A program made the position numbers and the translations under genes. The notes beneath the pieces were generated by a model that was not told where the DNA came from, made no database searches, and saw nothing but the letters and a program-made list of their open reading frames with translations. Shown in pieces: positions 1 through 6,692 of a DNA stretch of 7,288 bases. Where the stretch lies: positions 1-7,288 of the forward strand of contig URNE01000109.1 in assembly GCA_900549045.1 (NCBI GenBank). Direction: 5' to 3'. Source of the stretch: an uncultured bacterium (GTDB lineage Bacteria; Verrucomicrobiota; Lentisphaeria; Victivallales; UBA1829). Numbering within the stretch: position 1 is the stretch's first letter; every line of letters begins with the position of its first letter.

Positions 1-1
1 G

Positions 2-1357
2 CTTGCCGCAGCGCTTCTCGTTTTTCCGACGGGACTTTCCGCGCAGGCAAAAAAGAACACGGCTGTGAAGCCGGTGGGCATGAGAATCAAATATACGCCG
101 CCCTCTTCCGATAAGACGCTTGCAGTCTCCTTTGCGAAGTATGATTTTATCGAACGCGTGCTTCGCGCTCATATTGTGGCCGGCGAGGATATCTGGAACA
201 AGGACGTCGCCAATACGATTCTGGGTGACGTCGCGACGGAGATCCCGTTCAAACCGTCCGCCCCGCTTGACAAGCGTACCAAGAAGGAACTGCGCCTTGC
301 GGCGGAACGGAAAATCTCGAAACAGTTTCCCAAGTCGCTCGCCCAGTACAAGAAGGAGCTGACGGAGGAGGCGCAACGGCGTTTCACTCATTACAGTCTG
401 CGCGACAATATCCGCATCCGTTACCGCCGCGGACCGCACGTCTACCAGGTTTCCGGAATCTACTACTCGCTCTCGCCGGACCGCCGGGTCGTGCGGATCG
501 GGAGCCGCGTCATTCCCTATATCGACGTGCTTCCGGAGGATCAGGAGAAGATCGACATTCAGGTCTGTGAAGCCAAGCGCGCGGATTTCGTCAACATCCG
601 GTATGAGGATTACCGCCAGCGTCGCCGCGATGCCTTCATGCGTGCGTTCAATGAGATTCAGGATGCCCAGGATAACGCCAATGAAAAGGCGGGTTACATC
701 AGCTTCCTCGACCGCTGGTACACGGCGGAGGAACTCACATGGCAGAAGATCAACACCGAGCGTCAGAAAATTTCAGCGGAGGCCAGGAACGGCAAGGACG
801 CCGCCGAGCTTCTCGTGTTCGACACCCCGGATGAGAATGCCCTGAGAGAAAAAATCAAAGAGAACAAGAAAAATGTCGCCGAGCTTTCCGGAGTGGATTC
901 CGACCAGGGATACGCTTCCGCATTCTGGGGGTTCACGCGCGGTGAAGCGCGGCTCGCGCTCAAGTTCGACAACTTCAGCCCGATGGCGACAAAGGAGTTC
1001 GACTATTTTGTCACGCCGAACCGCCAGATCCGGAATGTGCAGTTCGACTACATCAACAACCGCCTTTCCCGCGTCATCATCTTCTACATGCGCGTGAATT
1101 TCAACGACTATGAGAAGCTGAAGGAACAGTATTCCGCAATCTATGGCGAGGATGATTTCAAGCGGGCGTTCCCGCGCGATCCGCGCAACCGCGACCGCCT
1201 CCGTCCGCACACGTGGACCGGCAAGACAACGGTGGTTCATCTATCCATCAACTTCAATGAAGAGGAAGACATCATCAGCGGAGTGACGGTTGTCAAGGAG
1301 AAAGTCGGCGCATACAACGCGAAGACGACGCTGGTGAAGGAGCTTCAGAAGAAATAA
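2..1357 (+). CDS. Exported protein of unknown function, 5' end outside the window
   Basis: The frame is open from base 2 to a TAA at 1355-1357, giving 451 in-window codons. A GTG at 65 is a possible start, but it is unlikely to be the real one. The codons before it read as a signal peptide: a hydrophobic run (LAAALLVF), then PTGLSAQA followed by KKN, which fits signal peptidase I cleavage after AQA. The true start therefore lies just upstream of the window. The mature protein (in-window numbering) has a charged, probably helical segment around residues 95-130, then a beta-rich stretch around 132-175 containing RIRYRRG, SGIYY and VRIGSR, perhaps an SH3-like barrel. A second charged helical region follows (about 200-300). 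The C-terminal part (about 303-440) opens with AFWGFTRGEARLAL and ends with a beta-strand pattern including TWTGKTTVVHLSINF. I do not recognise the family. The likely location is the periplasm or cell surface. It converges on the next gene with 18 bases between the stops. The coding call is firm; the function is unknown. Confidence 0.85.
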   Translation, partial: LAAALLVFPTGLSAQAKKNTAVKPVGMRIKYTPPSSDKTLAVSFAKYDFIERVLRAHIVAGEDIWNKDVANTILGDVATEIPFKPSAPLDKRTKKELRLAAERKISKQFPKSLAQYKKELTEEAQRRFTHYSLRDNIRIRYRRGPHVYQVSGIYYSLSPDRRVVRIGSRVIPYIDVLPEDQEKIDIQVCEAKRADFVNIRYEDYRQRRRDAFMRAFNEIQDAQDNANEKAGYISFLDRWYTAEELTWQKINTERQKISAEARNGKDAAELLVFDTPDENALREKIKENKKNVAELSGVDSDQGYASAFWGFTRGEARLALKFDNFSPMATKEFDYFVTPNRQIRNVQFDYINNRLSRVIIFYMRVNFNDYEKLKEQYSAIYGEDDFKRAFPRDPRNRDRLRPHTWTGKTTVVHLSINFNEEEDIISGVTVVKEKVGAYNAKTTLVKELQKK

Positions 1358-1358
1358 A

Positions 1359-1373
1359 GGCGGCCGATCCGCC
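1359..1373. terminator. Small hairpin between convergent genes, possible bidirectional terminator
   Basis: GGCGG at 1359-1363 and CCGCC at 1369-1373 form a 5-bp GC stem with a 5-base loop. It starts two bases after the plus-strand stop and ends two bases before the minus-strand stop. It is flanked by AAA on the left and GTTT on the right, so a short U-run follows the stem in each direction (minus strand: TTTATTT). The stem is short and the U-tracts are weak, so termination is inferred from position as much as from sequence. Confidence 0.45.
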
Positions 1374-1375
1374 GT

Positions 1376-2056
1376 TTACCGGGGCTTCCGTTTCGAGTTT
1401 TTTGAGCGGAAGTCCTGAATTCTTTTCGGGGGCTCGAATTTCGGAATGATTCCGCGGCGCGGCTGCTTTACCACGACCGATACGGTGTTGGGTTCCCCCG
1501 CCCGGACCTGGAACGAGGTGACGATGGGGCTGTCGTGGTTCACGAGACACGCGGGCGATTTGTCGCGTCCGCCGTCGATGTAAAACTCGGCGCGATGCTG
1601 CAGAATCCATTTGTCGGGGCGGTATATTTCCGGCTGGCGTTCGGAATAGCCGGAGAAGTCTCCGTTTTCGAGGAGTTTGCCGTTGAGACGGACTGAATCG
1701 ACCATGACCCAGGGGCGCAGTTCATCTTCCTTGCGCCAGAGTCCGCTGATGCGGATCCAGACTTCGCCGGAGCGGTTGGGAACGAACGTGACGGAGTATT
1801 CGGTCCATTCTTCGCGCAGCGGTTCTTTGCCTGCGGCGGTGATGGCGAAGCGCGCATCCTCGCGGTACCAGCTGGAATTGTGGACATTGGATTCCTTCTG
1901 CGGAAGCCCTTTGAGGACAATGCGGTTCGGAATGGCGTTGATGTCGAGCCGGAAATAGGAGCGGTTGTCCTTTTCCGGAATTTTGTTTTGTGCGCCGAGC
2001 AGAGCGGCGCAGCAGAGCGCGGCCGCGATAAGATTATTTCGGATTGAATATGCCAT
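1376..2056 (-). CDS. Exported beta-sandwich protein, carbohydrate-binding-like
   Basis: This is a 226-residue protein. The N-terminus is a signal peptide: MAYSIRNN, then the hydrophobic LIAAALCCAALLGA, with cleavage likely near residues 22-24. No catalytic motif is visible. The pattern resembles two consecutive galactose-binding/CBM-type jelly-roll pieces. Residues about 84-127 read WTEYSVTF ... GEVWIRISGLW ... WVMVDSVRLNG, which fits the closing strands of such a domain. Residues 131-197 start with NGDFSGYSE, contain PDKW and end in a strand (TVSVVVKQP), which fits the opening of another. The last ~28 residues are very basic (KRIQDFRSKNSKRKPR at the end). A glycan-binding or structural surface role is inference. 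Its ATG lies inside the last codons of the upstream lipoprotein gene, a 23-base overlap, so translation is probably coupled. Only a weak Shine-Dalgarno (GAGAA) precedes it. MAYS is the only ATG that keeps the signal peptide. Confidence 0.8.
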   Translation of the reverse strand: MAYSIRNNLIAAALCCAALLGAQNKIPEKDNRSYFRLDINAIPNRIVLKGLPQKESNVHNSSWYREDARFAITAAGKEPLREEWTEYSVTFVPNRSGEVWIRISGLWRKEDELRPWVMVDSVRLNGKLLENGDFSGYSERQPEIYRPDKWILQHRAEFYIDGGRDKSPACLVNHDSPIVTSFQVRAGEPNTVSVVVKQPRRGIIPKFEPPKRIQDFRSKNSKRKPR

Positions 2057-2576
2057 AGTTTTTCTCGCTGTTTTTCGCGAGGTTGTAGGCGGTGTTGCGG
2101 TCGAAGGGACCGGTCATGATGACGGCATCCGCCTCTTCGCCGAGCTGAGCGGGCTTGAAGATGCGGTAGAGCACACCGTCGACGATGAGAGCGACATTCT
2201 GTCCTTTGCGGTCGGTTGCGAGATTTCCCCAGAGCATTTTCCCGCGACGGTCAAGAGTGAGTTTGAGGTCGCAGAATTGCGGATCTTTTTGATTGGGCAT
2301 GAGTTCGATTTTGGAAATGTTGCGCGAATGAATGAGGGAGTTCGTGTTGATGTAAACGCGCTTTCCGTCGAAGGTCGTGACTTCCTGTTCGAGAGTTTCG
2401 GAGCGCGGGTATTTGACGACATCGTGGATGGAGATTACGTAATCGGGGGTTGTTTCGAACACGCTCGGGTTGATGAAGTCGTTGCCTTCCATGTTTTCGA
2501 GTGTGCGGAGGGTGTCGCATGAGGTGAAGAGGAAGACGGCGCAGAGACCGAGAACTGCAGCGGTTGATTTTTTCAT
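2034..2576 (-). CDS. Lipoprotein with a SecD P1-head-like domain
   Basis: This is a 180-residue protein. I chose the ATG at 2574-2576 over the longer open frame reaching 2645. It gives a textbook lipoprotein signal (MKKSTAAVLGLCAVFLFTSC) with the lipid-bearing cysteine at residue 20, and GGAG sits nine bases upstream. The extra 23 codons of the longer frame would run across the likely promoter. Residues ~75-170 follow the layout of the periplasmic P1 head of SecD/SecDF: KLTLDRRGKMLWGNLA, then GQNVALIVDGVLYRI, then AVIMTGPFDRNTAYNLA. These match the family pattern of a 'LD..G...F..lT' strand-helix, an 'AIvLDg.v' hairpin and a final 'I.G.f....A..La'. No membrane helices or translocation domain follow, so this is a stand-alone head domain anchored by lipid. 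Asp follows the acylated Cys, which in enterobacteria keeps lipoproteins in the inner membrane; whether that rule holds here is unknown. A role in protein export is only a hypothesis. The gene is the first of a two-gene unit with the downstream exported protein. Confidence 0.85.
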   Translation of the reverse strand: MKKSTAAVLGLCAVFLFTSCDTLRTLENMEGNDFINPSVFETTPDYVISIHDVVKYPRSETLEQEVTTFDGKRVYINTNSLIHSRNISKIELMPNQKDPQFCDLKLTLDRRGKMLWGNLATDRKGQNVALIVDGVLYRIFKPAQLGEEADAVIMTGPFDRNTAYNLAKNSEKNYGIFNPK

Positions 2577-2585
2577 ATGAATAAG

Positions 2586-2589
2586 CTCC
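2586..2589 (-). promoter_or_regulatory. Shine-Dalgarno of the lipoprotein gene
   Basis: GGAG on the minus strand, nine bases before the ATG at 2574-2576. It decides the start in favour of the lipobox-bearing form over the longer in-frame ATG at 2645. Confidence 0.65.
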
Positions 2590-2607
2590 GTAATTACAGG
2601 TTGATAC

Positions 2608-2636
2608 ACTATAACATAAGAGTTGGAAAATGCAAA
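2608..2636 (-). promoter_or_regulatory. Probable sigma-70-type promoter for the lipoprotein gene pair
   Basis: On the minus strand, TTTGCA (2636-2631, 4 of 6 matches to TTGACA) and TATAGT (2613-2608, 5 of 6 matches to TATAAT) are separated by 17 bases. They lie in the only AT-rich stretch of the neighbourhood. Transcription would begin near 2601, leaving a leader of about 25 bases that contains the Shine-Dalgarno. The call rests on consensus match and position alone. Confidence 0.5.
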
Positions 2637-2667
2637 TGCCCGCACAAAGAAATCTTCATGCGGGCAT
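2636..2667. repeat. Perfect 9-bp inverted repeat next to the promoter
   Basis: ATGCCCGCA (2636-2644) and TGCGGGCAT (2659-2667) are exact inverted copies with a 14-base spacer, which can itself form a short AAG/CTT inner stem. Neither side has an immediate U-run: the minus strand continues TTGCATTTT and the plus strand GCGGGACAG. It is therefore a poor intrinsic terminator. It abuts the -35 box of the lipoprotein promoter, so it could be an operator, or a second transcript-end hairpin behind the hydrogenase terminator. On the plus strand, ATGCGGGC/ATGCGGGA also forms a near-exact direct repeat at 2658-2673. Confidence 0.6.
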
Positions 2668-2691
2668 GCGGGACAGTCAGTTTTTCAAAGT

Positions 2692-2723
2692 AAAAAAGAG
2701 CCGCAACTTCAATGTTGCGGCTC
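2692..2723 (-). terminator. Strong rho-independent terminator of the hydCBA operon
   Basis: Read on the minus strand, GAGCCGCAAC (2723-2714) pairs perfectly with GTTGCGGCTC (2707-2698) across a 6-base loop. TTTTTT (2697-2692) follows directly. It starts about 20 bases after the hydA stop, the expected place for the operon end. Confidence 0.93.
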
Positions 2724-2744
2724 CCGGGAGATTCAGCGGGCGGC

Positions 2745-4763
2745 TCAGAGAGCGGCTGCTTTTTCCATCTCCTGCTTGGCGTCGGCGAGCTCATCGGCGG
2801 CGAAGAAGCGTCCGCCGACAATCACCTCGCCGGCTTTGCGCTTCGTGCAGGAGGGCGCAAATGCGGTTTCAATCACAAGCTTGTCGGAAAGTCCCTTCGC
2901 AGCGGCGTATTCGAGAACGTCGGCGAGAGCTTTTGCGCTGACGTCTTCATCCGTTCCCGGTGTGACGCAGACGGATACGGCAATTTTCTTTTCCGCTTTT
3001 CCGGATTCCACAACTTCCACGGCGTCGAAAACTCCGTTGAGGTTTTCGTACGTCGTGTGGAGGAGGTGATGCGCCTTCTCGGAGTTGGGCTGTCCGCCGA
3101 GATACTTTTCATAGCATTCGGCAAGCATGTGGTTTTCAAGAGAGTTCTTGAACTGCATGTTTTTGTCGCACTTGTAGGTGGCTTCCATGCGCCGGGCGCG
3201 CTTGACGCGGTCGTTCTGAATGGGCTGTCCGCCGCCGCAGACGCATCCGCCGGGGCATGCCATGACTTCGATGAAGTGATACGGGGATTTGCCGTCGGCC
3301 GCGTCCTGCGCGAGCTCTCTGGCCGCGCCGAGGGTGTTGACGACCGCGATCTTGAGCTCGGCGTCGCCGGCTTTGACGGTGGTTTCTTTGAAGCGCTGGC
3401 TTCCGCGGACTTCTTTGAATTCGAGACCGTGCATGGGGATGTTTCCGGTGATTTTTCCGACCGCGTAGCGTAGCGCGGCTTCCATGACGCCGCCGGAGGA
3501 ACCGAAGATGACGCCTGCGCCGGTTCCGAATCCGAAGGGCATGTCGAAGGCGTCGGGTTCAAGCTCGTTGAATTTGATGCCGAAGGAGTCGATCATGCGT
3601 CCGATTTCGGTGGTGGTGAGAACAAAGTCCACATCGGGGTTGCCGTCGACTTTGAACTTGTCGAGCTGGGCTTCGTATTTCTTTGCGGTGCAGGGCATGA
3701 TGGAGACGACGACGATGTCCTTGCGGTCCTTGCCGATCATCTGCGGCATGGCTTCCTTCATGGTCGCGCCGAACATCTGCTGCGGGGAGCGGCAGGAGGA
3801 GAGATTTTTCCCGAGGGTGGGGAAGTTGATCTCCGCGTATTTGACCCAGCCGGGGCAGCAGGAGGTGAACATCGGGAAGGGGCCGCCGGCTTTGACGCGG
3901 CGGAGGAACTCCTCCGCTTCTTCCCAGATGGTCATGTCGGCGGCGAAGGTGGTGTCGTAGATGTAGTCGAAGCCCATTTTGCGGAGCGCGGCGACGAGTT
4001 TTCCGGCCGCATTCTGTCCGGCTTCCTGGTTGAAGAATTCGGCGAGGGCGAAACGGACCGCGGGGGCGATCTGAGCGACGACGACTTTATTCGGGTCGTG
4101 GATGGCATTCCAGACGTCTTCGCGGTTCTGACGCGGGATGATCGCTCCGGTGGGGCAGACTGCGGCGCACTGTCCGCAGTTGACGCATTCGACTTCATTG
4201 AGACCCTTGTCGAATGCGGGGATGACGCGGGCTTTGGAGCCGCGGAAGGCGAATCCGATGGCGCCGATTCCTTGGACTTCCTGGCAGACGCGGACGCAGT
4301 CGCCGCAGAGAACGCACTTGTTCGGGTCGCGTTCAAGGGAGGGCGAGCTCTTGTCGACGGGTTCAAGCTCCTTCAGCTGTTTGTAGCGGATGGTGTCGAC
4401 TCCGAGTCTGCGTGCGAGTGTCTGGAGCGTGCAGTTGGCGCTGCGGACGCAGGAGGGACACTCGCGATTGTGGTTGGCGAGGAGGAGCTCGATGTTGATT
4501 TTGCGGATGTCGCGGAGCTGCATGGTGTCGGTGTGGATGACCATTCCGTTTTCAGGCGGAGTGGAGCATGCGGCCATGATGCCGCGTTTTTCGACTTCGA
4601 CGAGGCAGAGGCGGCATGCGCCGTAAACGCTGAGGTCGGAGTGATAGCAGAACGTCGGGAGCTCGATTCCGGTTTTGCGGATGACTTCAAGAAGATTGCG
4701 CTCTCCCTGAACCTCGACCGGAACGCCGTTGACGGTAAGAGTTTTAACAGCGGGTGTTGTCAT
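2745..4763 (-). CDS. hydA: [FeFe]-hydrogenase catalytic subunit HydA (trimeric, bifurcating type)
   Basis: This is a 672-residue catalytic subunit that reduces protons or oxidises H2 at the H-cluster, working in the cytoplasm with HydB and HydC. An N-terminal NuoG-like [2Fe-2S] domain has C39, C50, C53 and C66. A His-Cys3 [4Fe-4S] site follows (H98, C102, C105, C111), then two ferredoxin clusters (C150/153/156/160 and C193/196/199/203). The H-cluster motifs are complete: TSCCPGW (300-306; C302 is the proton-relay position, C303 a ligand), MPCTAKKYE (356-364; C358, K361) and EVMACPGGCVCGGGQP (499-514; C503, C507). E282, E285 and S322 fit the usual proton path. The small-subunit-like tail ends near SEKAHHLLHTTY (561-572). 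About 100 further residues look like a thioredoxin-like ferredoxin domain with only C599 and C639 left of four ligands. AAGGA lies nine bases before the ATG. The gene is the last of the operon, 18 bases after hydB and followed by a strong terminator. Maturation needs HydE, HydF and HydG, not seen here. Confidence 0.97.
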   Translation of the reverse strand: MTTPAVKTLTVNGVPVEVQGERNLLEVIRKTGIELPTFCYHSDLSVYGACRLCLVEVEKRGIMAACSTPPENGMVIHTDTMQLRDIRKINIELLLANHNRECPSCVRSANCTLQTLARRLGVDTIRYKQLKELEPVDKSSPSLERDPNKCVLCGDCVRVCQEVQGIGAIGFAFRGSKARVIPAFDKGLNEVECVNCGQCAAVCPTGAIIPRQNREDVWNAIHDPNKVVVAQIAPAVRFALAEFFNQEAGQNAAGKLVAALRKMGFDYIYDTTFAADMTIWEEAEEFLRRVKAGGPFPMFTSCCPGWVKYAEINFPTLGKNLSSCRSPQQMFGATMKEAMPQMIGKDRKDIVVVSIMPCTAKKYEAQLDKFKVDGNPDVDFVLTTTEIGRMIDSFGIKFNELEPDAFDMPFGFGTGAGVIFGSSGGVMEAALRYAVGKITGNIPMHGLEFKEVRGSQRFKETTVKAGDAELKIAVVNTLGAARELAQDAADGKSPYHFIEVMACPGGCVCGGGQPIQNDRVKRARRMEATYKCDKNMQFKNSLENHMLAECYEKYLGGQPNSEKAHHLLHTTYENLNGVFDAVEVVESGKAEKKIAVSVCVTPGTDEDVSAKALADVLEYAAAKGLSDKLVIETAFAPSCTKRKAGEVIVGGRFFAADELADAKQEMEKAAAL

Positions 4764-4781
4764 TTTCTGTATTCCTTCTCA

Positions 4782-6692
4782 TTAGATTCCGGTGATGGCG
4801 GAGAATTTGCACGCTGCTTTGCAGGCGCCGCACTTGATGCACTTGGAGGCATCGATGACGAACGGCTTGCGGATTTCTCCGGAGATTGCGCCGACGGGGC
4901 ACTTTCTTGCGCATGCGGAGCAGCCTTTGCACTTCTTCGGATCGATTTCCGGGCGCGCGAGCGCCTTGCACTGTCCGGCGGGACAGCGTTTTTCGCGGAC
5001 GTGGATCAGATACTCTTCGCGGAAGTGTTTGAGAGTGGAGAGGACGGGGTTCGGCGCGGTCTTGCCGAGTCCGCAGAGCGAACCGGCCTGAACGGCTTTC
5101 GCGGTCTGTTCGAGAAGGTCGAGCGTGGATTCATCGGCTCTGCCCTTGGTGATGTCGTCGAGCAGGGCAAGCATCTGCTTGGTTCCTTCGCGGCAGGGGA
5201 CGCACTTTCCGCAGGATTCATTCTGCGTGAAGTGCATGAAGAACTTCGCGACTGCAACCATGCAGGTGTTTGTGTTCATGACGACGAGTCCGCCGGAACC
5301 GACCATTGCGCCGACGCTCTTGAGGGAGTCGAAGTCGAGCGGGAGGTTCAGCATCTCTTTGGTCAGGCAGCCGCCGGAGGGACCGCCGATCTGGACGGAT
5401 TTGAAGTTGTCGAGGGAGACTTTGCCGTCGGCGTCGGTGACGCCGCCGCCGATTTCATTGACGACTTCGCCGAGTGTGGTTCCGAACGGGACTTCGATGA
5501 GCCCGGTGTTTGCGACGTGTCCGGTGAGCGCGAAGGTTTTGGTTCCGGGGGCGGTGGGAACGCCGAGTTCGCGGAATTTTTTTGCGCCTTCACGGATGAC
5601 GTAGGGGACTGTTCCGAGGGTTTCGACGTTGTTGATGACGGTCGGCTTGCCCCAGAGTCCGCTCTGTGCCGGGAACGGGGGTTTCGGCATCGGCATTCCG
5701 CGTTTGCCTTCGATCGAAGCCATGAGCGCGGTTTCTTCGCCGCAGACGAACGCGCCCGCACCTTCCATGACATGGATGCGGAAGGAGAGTCCGCTTCCGA
5801 AAATGTCGTCGCCGAGCACGCCGGCCTCCTCCGCGTCCTTCACGGCTTTGCGCATGCGGAGAACGGCGAGCGGATATTCTGCGCGGACGTAGACGTAGCC
5901 CTCATCGGCGCCGATGGCGCGTGCGGCGATCATCATGCCTTCGATGACGGCATGGGGATTTCCTTCCATGACGGAGCGGTCCATGAACGCTCCCGGGTCG
6001 CCCTCGTCGCCGTTGCAGATGACATATTTCTTGGGACCGGGGGAAGCGAGAGTGAATTTCCATTTGCGTCCGGTGGGGAATCCGCCGCCTCCGCGTCCGC
6101 GGAGTCCGGATTCTTCCATTTCGGAGCAGACCTGTTCCGGAGTCATCTGCGTGTAAGCCTTGATTGCGGCGAGGTAGCCTTTTTTGTGGAAGTATTCGCC
6201 GATGCTGTCGGGCTCGATGGTGCAGTTTGCGAGGACGAGACGGTGCTGGCGGCTGTAGAACGGGATTTCATGTTCGCCTTTGTAGCGTTTGCCGTCGGTC
6301 GGGTTCAGATAGAGGAGACGTTCGATGATGCCGTGTTTGAGAATGGTTTCCTGAACGATTTCGCGGGCGTCGTCGGCATGAACTTTCGTGTAGATGATGC
6401 CGTCGGGTTCGATGCGGACGAGGGGACCCATCTGACAGAAGCCCTGGCAGCCGCTTTTGGAAACGTAGTTCGCGCCGGGGTGAACGTGGTCGGCGGAATC
6501 GTGTTCGAGGTCGACTTCAACGTGCTGTCCGGCGCGTTTGAGTTCATCCACGAGAGCGTCGCGGACTTTGAGGGAACCGTTTGCGACGCATCCGGTACCG
6601 CCGCAGACGATGATTCTGCGGGAGATTTTAGCGGCTTTCGCTTCGTAATCGCTGATGCGTTTTTCGACGTCGGCGGGAGTGAGTTTTGCCAT
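4782..6692 (-). CDS. hydB: HydB, NuoF-like FMN/NAD(P)-binding hydrogenase subunit
   Basis: This 636-residue subunit exchanges electrons with NAD(H) (or NADP(H)) through FMN and is the proposed site of electron bifurcation in HydABC enzymes. Domains in order are as follows. A thioredoxin-like [2Fe-2S] domain has C30, C35, C82 and C86. The NuoF core carries the glycine-rich GLRGRGGGGFPTGRKW (197-212), NGDEGDPGAFMDR (227-239) and GAGAFVCGEETALM (311-324) for FMN and nucleotide binding. The [4Fe-4S] site is ESCGKCVPCREG (C494, C497, C500) plus C540 in SLCGLGKTAPNP. A linker holds H564, C570 and C575 (KRCPAGQCK), possibly a structural metal site. Two C-terminal ferredoxin clusters follow (C588/591/594/598 and C618/621/624/628). 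Length and order match characterised HydB proteins. The start overlaps the hydC stop in a TAATG, with GAGGTGG just upstream, so it is probably translationally coupled to hydC. The NAD versus NADP preference cannot be read from sequence by eye. Confidence 0.97.
   Translation of the reverse strand: MAKLTPADVEKRISDYEAKAAKISRRIIVCGGTGCVANGSLKVRDALVDELKRAGQHVEVDLEHDSADHVHPGANYVSKSGCQGFCQMGPLVRIEPDGIIYTKVHADDAREIVQETILKHGIIERLLYLNPTDGKRYKGEHEIPFYSRQHRLVLANCTIEPDSIGEYFHKKGYLAAIKAYTQMTPEQVCSEMEESGLRGRGGGGFPTGRKWKFTLASPGPKKYVICNGDEGDPGAFMDRSVMEGNPHAVIEGMMIAARAIGADEGYVYVRAEYPLAVLRMRKAVKDAEEAGVLGDDIFGSGLSFRIHVMEGAGAFVCGEETALMASIEGKRGMPMPKPPFPAQSGLWGKPTVINNVETLGTVPYVIREGAKKFRELGVPTAPGTKTFALTGHVANTGLIEVPFGTTLGEVVNEIGGGVTDADGKVSLDNFKSVQIGGPSGGCLTKEMLNLPLDFDSLKSVGAMVGSGGLVVMNTNTCMVAVAKFFMHFTQNESCGKCVPCREGTKQMLALLDDITKGRADESTLDLLEQTAKAVQAGSLCGLGKTAPNPVLSTLKHFREEYLIHVREKRCPAGQCKALARPEIDPKKCKGCSACARKCPVGAISGEIRKPFVIDASKCIKCGACKAACKFSAITGI

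Noticed and set aside
1442..1454. CGGAA-TGA-TTCCG inverted repeat
   Set aside because: It lies inside the coding end of the exported protein gene, has a 3-base loop and no U-run. Expected by chance in GC-rich coding DNA.
2000..2020. Possible lipoprotein signal in the exported beta-sandwich protein (Cys15-Cys16)
   Set aside because: Leu precedes the first Cys where a small residue is needed, and the cysteines sit in the middle of the hydrophobic core, not at its end. An ordinary signal peptidase I site near GAQ fits better.
1965..2522. 185-codon plus-strand frame opposite the lipoprotein gene
   Set aside because: It is in register with the lipoprotein codons on the minus strand. The minus strand has the lipobox, Shine-Dalgarno and SecD-head pattern; this frame has none of these.
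2577..2645. N-terminal extension of the lipoprotein to an ATG at 2645
   Set aside because: The extension would bury the signal peptide 23 residues inside the protein and would put the start upstream of the predicted promoter. The internal ATG has a good Shine-Dalgarno.
2721..2730. CTCCCGGGAG 10-bp palindrome beside the terminator
   Set aside because: It has no loop and overlaps the terminator arm. Nothing distinguishes it from chance next to a GC-rich stem.
3235..3240. Additional Cys (C509) two residues after an H-cluster ligand in HydA
   Set aside because: The GCVCGGGQP form of this motif is, to my recollection, common among bacterial [FeFe]-hydrogenases, so it is not a sign of an altered active site.
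2712..3473. 253-codon plus-strand frame opposite the end of hydA
   Set aside because: Same in-register antisense effect as the longer frame. It also begins inside the hydA terminator hairpin.
4744..4781. Small ORF beginning in the hydB stop (TAATGAG) and ending inside hydA
   Set aside because: Twelve codons, no ribosome site of its own, and it overlaps the hydA Shine-Dalgarno and start. Most likely chance.
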